This document shows positions 8,542-15,226 of a stretch of DNA of 64,000 bases, piece after piece. Below the pieces are notes generated by a model. The model was not told the origin of the DNA. It worked only from the letters and a program-made list of their open reading frames with translations, and searched no databases. The stretch's first letter is position 1. The number at the start of each line of letters is the position of its first letter. The translations under genes and the position numbers were made by a program. Source of the stretch: Sphaerisporangium melleum (GTDB lineage Bacteria; Actinomycetota; Actinomycetes; Streptosporangiales; Streptosporangiaceae); assembly GCF_014646695.1 (NCBI RefSeq), contig NZ_BMNT01000001.1, positions 241,308 through 305,307 on the forward strand, written 5' to 3'.

Positions 8542-9155
8542 CAGGCACCGCCCCGGCCGGCCCTGGCCGCCAGCAGCTCGATGACCTTGCGGGCGAACAG
8601 GTGGTGGTGGGCTCCCGAGCGGCCGGTGACGAGATCACCGCCGTCCACCACGACATCCTGGTCGACGTATTCGGCGCCCATGTTGCGCACGTCCCCGACG
8701 AGGTTGTTGTGGCAGACGACCTTGCGGCCGCGGATCTTGTCGGGGATCGAGGCGGCCAGCCACATGCCGTGGCAGATGATGCCCTTGAGCACCGTGGGCT
8801 CCTCGAACGCGCGGCGCAGGAAGTCGGTCGCCGGGGCGAGCTTGTCGACGTCCTCGGTGTAGCGCAGCCGGTCGGAGACCATGCCGGAGGGCACGATCAC
8901 GGCGGCGTACTCGCGCAGCTGCTCGTCGGTCAGGCCCTCGAAGCTCTGGTGCGCGACGAACGGGGCGCGGTACTCGTGCCCGAGGAAGGTGATGGAGTCG
9001 TTGCCCCACAGCCGGGTCAGGAAGTCGACCTCGGCGCCCTCCTCGGCGAACCTGCGCTGGTAGTAGGCGATCTCGGGCTCGTAGAAGTCGCTCTCGATCA
9101 GGACCGCGAGCCGCAGGCCGGAAAGCTGCCCTTCGCGCAGCACCACATCAGACAC
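8541..9155 (-). CDS. DJ-1/PfpI-family protein (shorter of two in the operon)
   Basis: A 204-aa DJ-1/PfpI domain. The nucleophile elbow is KGIICHGMWLAAS with Cys128 followed by His, as in PfpI-type enzymes. The N-terminal acidic residue that activates the cysteine lies in LIESDFYEPE. AVIVPSGMVSDRLR is the usual preceding strand. Family members include glyoxalase III-type enzymes, proteases, chaperones and isocyanide hydratases, so a specific reaction is not assigned. The start is GTG at 9155, which overlaps the GMC oxidoreductase stop by 8 bases (GTGTCTGA). A second, longer paralogue is encoded at the promoter end of the same run. Confidence 0.9.
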   Translation of the reverse strand: MSDVVLREGQLSGLRLAVLIESDFYEPEIAYYQRRFAEEGAEVDFLTRLWGNDSITFLGHEYRAPFVAHQSFEGLTDEQLREYAAVIVPSGMVSDRLRYTEDVDKLAPATDFLRRAFEEPTVLKGIICHGMWLAASIPDKIRGRKVVCHNNLVGDVRNMGAEYVDQDVVVDGGDLVTGRSGAHHHLFARKVIELLAARAGRGGA

Positions 9156-10749
9156 GAGACACTCCCTGGATGAGGTCGGCGGCCCGCTCGGCGATCATCA
9201 CGATGGCGGCGTGGCAGTTGCCGGACGGCACCGTCGGCATGACGCTGGCGTCGACGACGCGCAGGTTGCGCACGCCGTGCACCCGCAGCGCGGGGTCGAC
9301 GACCGACATGTCGTCGATGCCCATGCGGCACGAGCCCGCCTGGTGGTGGTAGCTCTCGGACTTCTGCTTGACGAAGGCGCGCAGCTCGTCGTCGCTCACC
9401 ACGCCCGGCCCCGGCTGGAGCTCCTGCTTGTACCAGGGGGAGAACGCGGAGGTGCCGAAGATGTCCCGGGCGATCTTGACGCCCTGGACCATGCGCTCCA
9501 GGTCCCAGCGGTCGCCCAGGTAGTTCGGGTTGATCAGCGGCCGGGCCAGCGGGTCGGCGCTCGCCAGCCGGATCCAGCCGCGGGAGACCGGCCGCACGAC
9601 ACCGGGCAGGATGCTCACCGTGTTCGGGTGGCTCTGCCCGACGATCACGTCGAACGGCACGTGCACGAACGCGATCTGCAGGTCCGGCGCGGGCAGCCCC
9701 GGCTGGGAGGCCAGGAACAGCGCGCTCTCGGAGAGGTTCTGCGTGGGCGGCGGCAGCTCCTGCGAGACCTCGGCCATCAGCCCGGTCAGCACGTGGTTGT
9801 GGAAGTTCTCCCCCACGCCGGGCACCGCGGCCGTCACCGGGATGCCGAACTCCCGCAGCCGGTCGGGGTCGCCGATGCCCGACAGCAGCAGCAGCTTCGG
9901 CGACTCGATGGCGCCGCCGGCCACGATGACCTCGCGGCGCGCCCGGACGGTGTGCCTGCCGGGGGCGCCGGCCGCGCCGTTCACCGTCCGGCCCGGAATG
10001 TCACCGGGGTCGGCGGTCTGCTCGTACTCGACGCCGACGCAGGTGTCCCCGTCGAACAGCAGCCGGGTGGCCTGCGCGCTGGTCCGCAGGGTCACGTTGC
10101 GGCGGGTCAGCGCGGGCTCCAGGTAGGCGGCGAGCGAGCCCTGCCGCTTGCCCTCGGCCACGTCGATGTGGTGCCACCCGGTGCCGAACAGCCCGCGGTT
10201 CGGGCCGTCGATGTTGAAGTCGGCGATCTCCTGGTGGCCGAGCTCGACGGCCGCGTCGATGAAGACCCGCGACACCGGGTTGGGGGCGTGCGCGCCCGCG
10301 TTGGTGATGCGCTGCGGCCCCTTGGTCCCGGTGGTCGCCGCGGTGACGTCCTCCTGCGCCTCCATGAGCGCGAAGTACGGCAGCACGTCCTGGTAACCCC
10401 AGCCGGCGGCGCCCTGGTAGGCCCAGTTGTCGAAGTCCGAGGCGTGGCCCCGGATGTGCATCATGATGTACAGGTTGCTGCTGCCACCGGGGGCCTTGCC
10501 GCGCGGCTCGTAGGTCGAACGGCCGTCGAGGCCGGGCTGCGGCACGCTGGTGTAGCCCCAGTCGATCGGGCCGCCCAGCAGCTTGTACCAGGACGACGGG
10601 TCGTCGACCTCCGGGGGGATGCGGTTGCCGCCCGCCTCCAGGACCAGCACCGTGGCGCCGGGGTCCTCCGACAGCCGGTTGGCCAGGACACCGCCCGCCG
10701 CTCCTGCGCCGACGACGATGTAGTCGTACTCGCTCTCGGGTTCCGTCAT
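9148..10749 (-). CDS. GMC-family FAD-dependent oxidoreductase
   Basis: A 533-aa protein. The N-terminal FAD-binding motif is DYIVVGAGAAGGVLANRLS ending in LVLEAGG. GKAPGGSSNLYIMMHIRG is GMC signature 1, GGAIESPKLLLLSGIG is signature 2, and the C-terminal active site contains YHHQAGSCRMG and SGNCHAAIVMIAERAADLI with the two expected His positions. These flavoenzymes oxidise alcohols or sugars, often using oxygen (choline, glucose and pyranose oxidases) or another acceptor. The substrate is unknown; sugar genes in the same run make a sugar or polyol attractive. ATG at 10749 is chosen because the FAD motif follows at once and it sits 11 bases after the upstream stop. Confidence 0.93.
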   Translation of the reverse strand: MTEPESEYDYIVVGAGAAGGVLANRLSEDPGATVLVLEAGGNRIPPEVDDPSSWYKLLGGPIDWGYTSVPQPGLDGRSTYEPRGKAPGGSSNLYIMMHIRGHASDFDNWAYQGAAGWGYQDVLPYFALMEAQEDVTAATTGTKGPQRITNAGAHAPNPVSRVFIDAAVELGHQEIADFNIDGPNRGLFGTGWHHIDVAEGKRQGSLAAYLEPALTRRNVTLRTSAQATRLLFDGDTCVGVEYEQTADPGDIPGRTVNGAAGAPGRHTVRARREVIVAGGAIESPKLLLLSGIGDPDRLREFGIPVTAAVPGVGENFHNHVLTGLMAEVSQELPPPTQNLSESALFLASQPGLPAPDLQIAFVHVPFDVIVGQSHPNTVSILPGVVRPVSRGWIRLASADPLARPLINPNYLGDRWDLERMVQGVKIARDIFGTSAFSPWYKQELQPGPGVVSDDELRAFVKQKSESYHHQAGSCRMGIDDMSVVDPALRVHGVRNLRVVDASVMPTVPSGNCHAAIVMIAERAADLIQGVSRV

Positions 10750-10760
10750 CAGGGGCTCCC

Positions 10761-11141
10761 TCAGACCTGCGACAGCACCTGGAAGGGCACCGTGTCGTGG
10801 TAGTTCGCCATGTAAACGATCTTGCCGTCGACGATCCGGAAGAAGTTCATGACCTCGGCCTCGATGGCCTTCCCGGAGCCCGCGCTCACGGCGGTGAGGT
10901 GCGACACGGCGGCCGCCTTCTCGCCATCGGCGTCGACGATGAAGTGCACCGGCTCGTTCTTGAAGACGCGGTACATGTCGCCCATGCCGGCCATCATCGA
11001 GCGGAGCTTGCTCAGCCCCTCGATGTGCCCGGCGAGCTGCTCGTCCATGACCTGGTCCTCGGCGAACAGGTCGCACCAGCGGTTCCAGTCGCCGGCGTTG
11101 GCGTACTCGTAGTACTTGGTCAGCACCTCACGGGTGTCCAT
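10761..11141 (-). CDS. SnoaL-like (NTF2 fold) protein, copy 3 in transcription order
   Basis: A 126-aa NTF2-like domain starting MDTREVLTKYYEYANAGDW, the usual helix and DW segment of SnoaL-like proteins. DGEKAAAVSHLTA and EVMNFFRIVDGKI are the typical core strands. Members include polyketide cyclases, ketosteroid isomerase-like enzymes and non-catalytic ligand binders. ATG at 11141 is preferred; an in-frame GTG at 11162 would add seven residues. It is the last of three different SnoaL-like genes in tandem, 11 bases before the GMC oxidoreductase. The three are too divergent to be recent duplicates, so they may handle different intermediates or form hetero-oligomers. Confidence 0.85.
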   Translation of the reverse strand: MDTREVLTKYYEYANAGDWNRWCDLFAEDQVMDEQLAGHIEGLSKLRSMMAGMGDMYRVFKNEPVHFIVDADGEKAAAVSHLTAVSAGSGKAIEAEVMNFFRIVDGKIVYMANYHDTVPFQVLSQV

Positions 11142-11175
11142 ATATCTGTCCCATCTCCGCACTCAGGGCGTGCGG

Positions 11176-11631
11176 TCAGTCCGCGATCCGGGTCCCGTCG
11201 GGCGCGAAGGGCGCCCAGAACTGGCTGAAGAGCGTGGCGTCGTCGCCGAACAGGCCGTCGTGCCCCTCGACGATCCGGCCGTCGCGCCAGCGCATGAAGT
11301 GGAAGACCATGTAGTCCATCCGCTCGTACGGCGACCGGCTGTCCTCCGGGGCGCCCGCGCGCAGGCCGCGGTTGCGGCACACGTCCGCCGAGCAGTCGTC
11401 GCCCACCATGATCACTTCGCGGTCCATGGTGAAGCTGCCGCCGGTGAGCTTGCCGGCCCGGGCCATCAGGTCCAGGAAGGCGTCCAGGGACTCGTACCAG
11501 CCGGCCAGCGGGTGGTTGCCGGGGACCAGCCAGCGCAGGTCCTCGGCGTAGTACTCGACGATCTTGTCGCGGTCGCCGGAGCCGAGCGCCCGGTAGGCCG
11601 CCTCGACGCGTTCCCGTGTCACCTTGGTCAT
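11176..11631 (-). CDS. SnoaL-like (NTF2 fold) protein, copy 2 in transcription order
   Basis: A 151-aa NTF2-like protein beginning MTKVTRERVEAAYRALGSGD. LRWLVPGNHPLAGWYESLD is a SnoaL-like signature: a Trp-Leu-Pro-Gly turn followed by GWY. MDYMVFHFMRWRDGRIVEG is the late core strand, and FSQFWAPFAPDG closes the sheet. The ATG at 11631 is 20 bases after the previous SnoaL stop. A longer reading frame upstream looks like shadow sequence of the neighbouring gene. The many aromatic residues suit a hydrophobic ligand pocket. No catalytic residue can be assigned with confidence. Confidence 0.87.
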   Translation of the reverse strand: MTKVTRERVEAAYRALGSGDRDKIVEYYAEDLRWLVPGNHPLAGWYESLDAFLDLMARAGKLTGGSFTMDREVIMVGDDCSADVCRNRGLRAGAPEDSRSPYERMDYMVFHFMRWRDGRIVEGHDGLFGDDATLFSQFWAPFAPDGTRIAD

Positions 11632-11651
11632 CGACGTCGCCTTTCGGTCTG

Positions 11652-12092
11652 CTAGAGGGAGCCCGAGCCGGGCATCGGGTCCAGGGCGTTCACGACGTAC
11701 TTCTGGATCTGCGGGCCCTTCTCGCCGGCGACGACGATCCAGGTCTGGTCGGCGTCGAAGCCCAGCCACTCGCTCTTGGCGGCCGGCGCCTTCCAGACCT
11801 TGGCCTGCCAGTTGACCATCACCTGCACGATCGCGCGGTCGCCCTCGATGACCGGCTCGACCTTGGTGACGGTGTGCACCTCGTCGAAGAACAGGTGCGT
11901 GACGGCGTCGTACCAGCCGGAGAAGCCGTCATGCCCGAGGAAGGTGTCCTCCGGGACCTTGAACTCGATGTCCTCGGTGAGCATCGCCAGCACGTCGGCC
12001 AGCGGGATGTGCTGGTCGAGCGCCACGTACCAGTCCTTGGCGAACGTGTCGATGGCGTCCTCGGTCAGCCTCTGCTTCTGCGCGTTGGGCAT
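11652..12092 (-). CDS. SnoaL-like (NTF2 fold) protein, copy 1 in transcription order
   Basis: A 146-aa protein with NTF2/SnoaL layout: an N-terminal helix (AIDTFAKDWYVALDQ), IEFKVPEDTFLGHDGFSGW, IVQVMVNWQAKVW, and a late strand with DQTWIVVAGEKGPQIQKYV. It is the first of three SnoaL-like genes and follows the ThDP enzyme after a 99-base gap with a GC-rich inverted repeat, the largest internal gap of the run. Its start is the ATG at 12092. Its function is unassigned beyond the fold. Confidence 0.84.
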   Translation of the reverse strand: MPNAQKQRLTEDAIDTFAKDWYVALDQHIPLADVLAMLTEDIEFKVPEDTFLGHDGFSGWYDAVTHLFFDEVHTVTKVEPVIEGDRAIVQVMVNWQAKVWKAPAAKSEWLGFDADQTWIVVAGEKGPQIQKYVVNALDPMPGSGSL

Positions 12093-12126
12093 GCGGTGGC
12101 CCTCCTAGTCATGGGTGTCGGGGTTG

Positions 12127-12174
12127 CCGGTCGGCCGGCTCGTTGCTCGCGGGGTACACCGGCCGGCCGGCCGG
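12127..12174 (-). terminator. GC-rich inverted repeat in the largest intra-operon gap (possible attenuator or processing hairpin)
   Basis: The arm CCGGTCGGCCGG at 12127-12138 pairs with CCGGCCGGCCGG at 12159-12170 (11 of 12), leaving a 20-base loop. The second arm is part of a longer CCGG-repeat palindrome that runs to 12174, so alternative pairings exist. There is no T-run. Its place between the ThDP gene and the SnoaL genes suggests partial termination or an mRNA processing point that sets relative expression. Confidence 0.35.
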
Positions 12175-12191
12175 ACGCTCGCGAGGAGGAC

Positions 12192-13838
12192 TCAGATCTG
12201 CAGGTCGATCAGGAAGGGACCCTGGTGGTCGAGCATCCGGCGCACCGCCTCGGCCGCCTGCACGGGCTTCTCGACCCGCATCCCGTCGGCGCCGAGGGCG
12301 CGGGCGAGCCCGGCGAAGTCGATCTCCGGGTGCGACAGGTCGAAGGAGCGCGGGAAGGAGTGCGGCGCGATGTCGCGCTCCTTCCAGTACTCGGAGATGT
12401 TGTCGTCCAGCAGCCGGTACTTGTGGTTGTTGCAGACCACGAACTTCGCGCCGATGCCGTGCCGGGCGGCCGTCCACAGCGCCTGGTAGGTGTACATCGA
12501 GCCGCCGTCGCCGGTGAAGCCGACGACCGTGCGGTCCGGGTGCGCCAGCTTGGCGCCGACCGCGCCGGGGATGCCGACGCCGAGGGAGCCGCCGCGGGTG
12601 ACGTGGTAGTCGCCGGGACGGTTCGGCGGGAGGTACTTGGTGACCAGCGGCGAGCTGGTGAGCGCCTCGTCGAAGACGATGAGGTCGCCGCCGGTCTGCT
12701 CGGCGAGCGCGTGCAGGAACGCCTCGATCGCCGTGCCGTCGTGCGACGCGGCCGCGAACTCCGCCCGCTCCCGGTCGCGTTCGGCCCGCCGCGCGGCCAG
12801 GCGCCCGGCCGCGGCGGCCCGCGACTCCGGTGCGAGCCGGCGGTCCAGCGCGGTGAGCAGCGCGCGCAGGGCGGCCTTGGGATCGGCGACGATGCCGAGG
12901 TCCACCGGGAAGTTCTTGGCGATCTCGTACGCGTTCAGATCGATGTGCACGATCTTGGCGTCCGCCGCGAACGGGCTGCCCAGCTCGGGGAACACCTCGG
13001 GGAACACGTAGGTGCCGACGATCAGGACGCCGTCGGCGTCCTGCACCAGCTCCTTGCTGTGCCCGCCGAACATGTGGCCGGTGGCTCCGCGGTGCAGCGG
13101 ATGCGAGGCCGCCGTGATCACCTCGGAGTAGTCCACGTCCCACACGTCAGCGCCGAGCAGCTCGGCGACGGCGGTGAGCTCGGCCTGCGCGTGGGCCAGG
13201 CTCACCCCGTCACCGGCCAGGATCAGCGGCCGGCGCGCCCCGGCGAGCAGCTCCGCCGCCTGCCCGATCGCGGCGTCCGAGGGAGCCGCGTCGGTCCGCG
13301 GCACCGACGTGGGCACGACGGGCTCGGTGTTCGGCGCGTCCAGGACGTCCATCGGCAGTGCGACGAAGACCGGGCCGCGCGGCGGGGTGAGCGCGATCTT
13401 CACGGCGCGGCGGATCGTCCGCAGCACCGACCCCGGGTCGGTGACCCGGGTGGCGTACTTGGTGACCGGGCGCGCCATCGCGACCAGGTCCGACGCCATC
13501 TGCGCGTCCATCGCGTCGTACCGGACGCCGGCGTCACCGGCGACGACGACCAGCGGGGTGTGCCCGCGCATCGACTGGTACAGCATGCCGATGCCGTTGC
13601 CGAGCCCGACGCCGGAGTGCAGCTGCAGCAGCGCGGCCCCACCGGTGGCCCGCGCGTACCCGTCGGCTATCCCGGCGGCCACCGTCTCCTGGAGCGACAG
13701 GATGTACTCGAATCCCGAAGCCTTGTCGACGGCGTCCAGAAATCCCTGTTCCACGGTTCCCGGATTGCCGAACATGAAGTTCAGGCCGTCCGCCGCGAAT
13801 TGCTCGATCAGTTTCTCTTTACCCGGCCGTGCCGTCAT
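12192..13838 (-). CDS. Thiamine diphosphate-dependent decarboxylase/synthase-like enzyme
   Basis: A 548-aa protein with the three-domain layout of acetolactate synthase and benzoylformate decarboxylase. The catalytic glutamate lies in ILSLQETVAAGIADGYAR (Glu51). The central domain (about 190-330) is the usual Rossmann-like domain. The ThDP/metal motif is FTGDGGSMYTYQALW with the closing asparagines in VVCNNHKYR (about 440-470). FGNPGTVEQGFLDAV near the start resembles the benzoylformate decarboxylase group. It probably cleaves or joins 2-keto acids or other alpha-carbonyl compounds; the substrate cannot be read. ATG at 13838 has a GGAGG ribosome site just upstream, 26 bases after the first DJ-1 gene. 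Confidence 0.9.
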   Translation of the reverse strand: MTARPGKEKLIEQFAADGLNFMFGNPGTVEQGFLDAVDKASGFEYILSLQETVAAGIADGYARATGGAALLQLHSGVGLGNGIGMLYQSMRGHTPLVVVAGDAGVRYDAMDAQMASDLVAMARPVTKYATRVTDPGSVLRTIRRAVKIALTPPRGPVFVALPMDVLDAPNTEPVVPTSVPRTDAAPSDAAIGQAAELLAGARRPLILAGDGVSLAHAQAELTAVAELLGADVWDVDYSEVITAASHPLHRGATGHMFGGHSKELVQDADGVLIVGTYVFPEVFPELGSPFAADAKIVHIDLNAYEIAKNFPVDLGIVADPKAALRALLTALDRRLAPESRAAAAGRLAARRAERDRERAEFAAASHDGTAIEAFLHALAEQTGGDLIVFDEALTSSPLVTKYLPPNRPGDYHVTRGGSLGVGIPGAVGAKLAHPDRTVVGFTGDGGSMYTYQALWTAARHGIGAKFVVCNNHKYRLLDDNISEYWKERDIAPHSFPRSFDLSHPEIDFAGLARALGADGMRVEKPVQAAEAVRRMLDHQGPFLIDLQI

Positions 13839-13864
13839 TAGATTGCCTCCGGATTTCGTCCGTA

Positions 13865-14689
13865 TTACCAGCCGTAACGAGTGAGGCCGTCCTCGAGCGC
13901 CTCGACCATCTTCTGGCCGGTGAGGTACGAATCCGGCGTCGAGCGCCCGGTGACGAACGGATAGTCCACGATCACGGAGAGCGGGTGACCGAAATTCCCG
14001 TGATACGCGCCGTCCGGCCCCGTGGCGTCGCGGAGGATGTACTCCAGCGGGTACGGGGGCGGGCCCATGTTGAAGTCGGTACCGAGGAACCCGGTGCCGT
14101 CCTTGTAGTCGTACTCCTTGCAGTGACCGGTGACGTGCTTGCCCCAGATGATGGACTTGCGGTCGTTCCAGTCCCGGGCGAACGCCAGGCAGGCGACGCC
14201 GTAGCACTCGGCGCCGATCAGCTTGCCGGCCGCCTTGAAGGCCATGATCAGGCCGTGTACCCGCTCGTTGTTGGCCAGGTCGGCGATCGGGCCGCTGCCC
14301 CCCACGATGAGCAGCGCGTCGTACTCGGCGATCTCCTCGCCGAGCCGCTCCAGGTCACGGTGGTACTGCTCCAGCTTGCGCAGGTACGCCGCGTCTGTGG
14401 TGTAGGGCCGCTCGGGCACCCAGGACGAGATGTCGAGGGGCTTGTCGAGCCGCGTTCCCTCGTCGAACTCCCGGCCCAGCCGCGCGTTCTCGGCCGAGGT
14501 GACGCTGCGGCCGAGCGGCGGGTCGATGTAGTTCTCGTCCAGGCTCGGCGGCAGGGCGCGGGCACGCGCTCCGGTGGGGGTCGCGAAGACGACCTCATAA
14601 CCGCGTTCGTCGAACTTCGATACCGGGCCGATCAGTTCTTCGGCCCAATATCCGTGCTCGGATACGATGATCAGAATCTTTTTGCTCAC
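13865..14689 (-). CDS. DJ-1/PfpI-family protein (Hsp31-like, longer), first gene of the 16-gene run
   Basis: A 274-aa protein with the longer DJ-1/PfpI layout of Hsp31/glyoxalase III-like members. ILIIVSEHGYWAEELIGP carries the N-terminal acidic residues, ALLIVGGSGPIADLANN is the core strand, and GAECYGVACLAFA is the nucleophile elbow with Cys162 (a second Cys at 167). Unlike the usual CHG triad, Cys162 is followed by Tyr, so the chemistry may differ from Hsp31 deglycase. The start is GTG at 14689 with an AGGAGGG site nearby. As the promoter-proximal gene it probably has the highest expression in the run. Confidence 0.88.
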   Translation of the reverse strand: MSKKILIIVSEHGYWAEELIGPVSKFDERGYEVVFATPTGARARALPPSLDENYIDPPLGRSVTSAENARLGREFDEGTRLDKPLDISSWVPERPYTTDAAYLRKLEQYHRDLERLGEEIAEYDALLIVGGSGPIADLANNERVHGLIMAFKAAGKLIGAECYGVACLAFARDWNDRKSIIWGKHVTGHCKEYDYKDGTGFLGTDFNMGPPPYPLEYILRDATGPDGAYHGNFGHPLSVIVDYPFVTGRSTPDSYLTGQKMVEALEDGLTRYGW

Positions 14690-14767
14690 GGTTACCCTCC
14701 TGGTACCGCCTTTGTTTTCAACCCCACCCTGCGGGATTAGGGGTCCGGTGTCGAGAATCGCTTCCAG

Positions 14768-14821
14768 ACTTCGTGAGGTAGAGCTTTGACATCAAGAAGT
14801 CAGCTCCGAACCTCATGAAGT
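14768..14821. promoter_or_regulatory. Long imperfect inverted repeat in the divergent promoter region
   Basis: ACTTCGTGAGGT (14768-14779) is matched by ACCTCATGAAGT (14810-14821) with 11 of 12 complementary bases. Inside it, GAGCT pairs with AGCTC and GAC with GTC around an ATCAAGAA loop. The element sits in the 270-base gap between the divergent minus-strand run (from 14689) and the zinc-finger gene (from 14960). It contains TTGACA at 14786-14791, but no convincing -10 follows at normal spacing. It could be an operator for a dimeric regulator or an RNA hairpin in a leader. The rest of the gap holds an AGGAGG site for the plus-strand gene and no other gene. Confidence 0.5.
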
Positions 14822-14959
14822 ATCCGGAGGAACCGCCGGCGACCGCGACCAGAGCATCCGGCTCTGCGAGAATCAAAGGAATGATCTCCGACCCCCCCAC
14901 GGTGTTGAAGGTGTCGCATCGCACGAAGCCCCTGACCACCGCGCACAGGAGGACTTCCG

Positions 14960-15226
14960 ATGAATAACAGGTGTACGCACCTCGATCAGATACACCCGGT
15001 GACGGCCGGCACCGAGGGCTGCCAGGAGTGCCTGGCCCTCGGCGACGTCTGGGTCCATCTGCGGATGTGCCTCGGCTGCGGACACGTCGGCTGCTGTGAC
15101 TCCTCCAAGAACCAGCACGCGACCAAGCACTTCCATGCCACAGGGCATGCGATCGCCGCCTCTCACGAGCCGGGCGAGTCATGGCTGTGGTGCTACGTCG
15201 ACCGACTGATTCTGGAGAGGGCATGA
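14960..15226 (+). CDS. UBP-type zinc-finger protein
   Basis: An 88-aa protein that is a single ZnF-UBP domain. Zinc ligands are visible in order: Cys5/His7, CQEC (21-24), MCLGCGHVGCC (Cys37, Cys40, Cys45/46) and His residues in QHATKHFHATGH. The eukaryotic domain binds the C-terminus of ubiquitin; the bacterial role is not established. The GDVWVHLRMCLGCGHVGCC stretch is strongly conserved in actinobacterial versions. Its stop overlaps the next gene's ATG (ATGA), so it is coupled to the receiver-flavoprotein gene, and the two probably work together. An AGGAGG site lies 8 bases before the start. Confidence 0.93.
   Translation: MNNRCTHLDQIHPVTAGTEGCQECLALGDVWVHLRMCLGCGHVGCCDSSKNQHATKHFHATGHAIAASHEPGESWLWCYVDRLILERA

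Noticed and set aside
1-14689. Secondary-metabolite gene cluster, suggested by SnoaL, GMC and ABM-type proteins
   Set aside because: No polyketide synthase, NRPS, terpene synthase, RiPP precursor or other core enzyme is visible.
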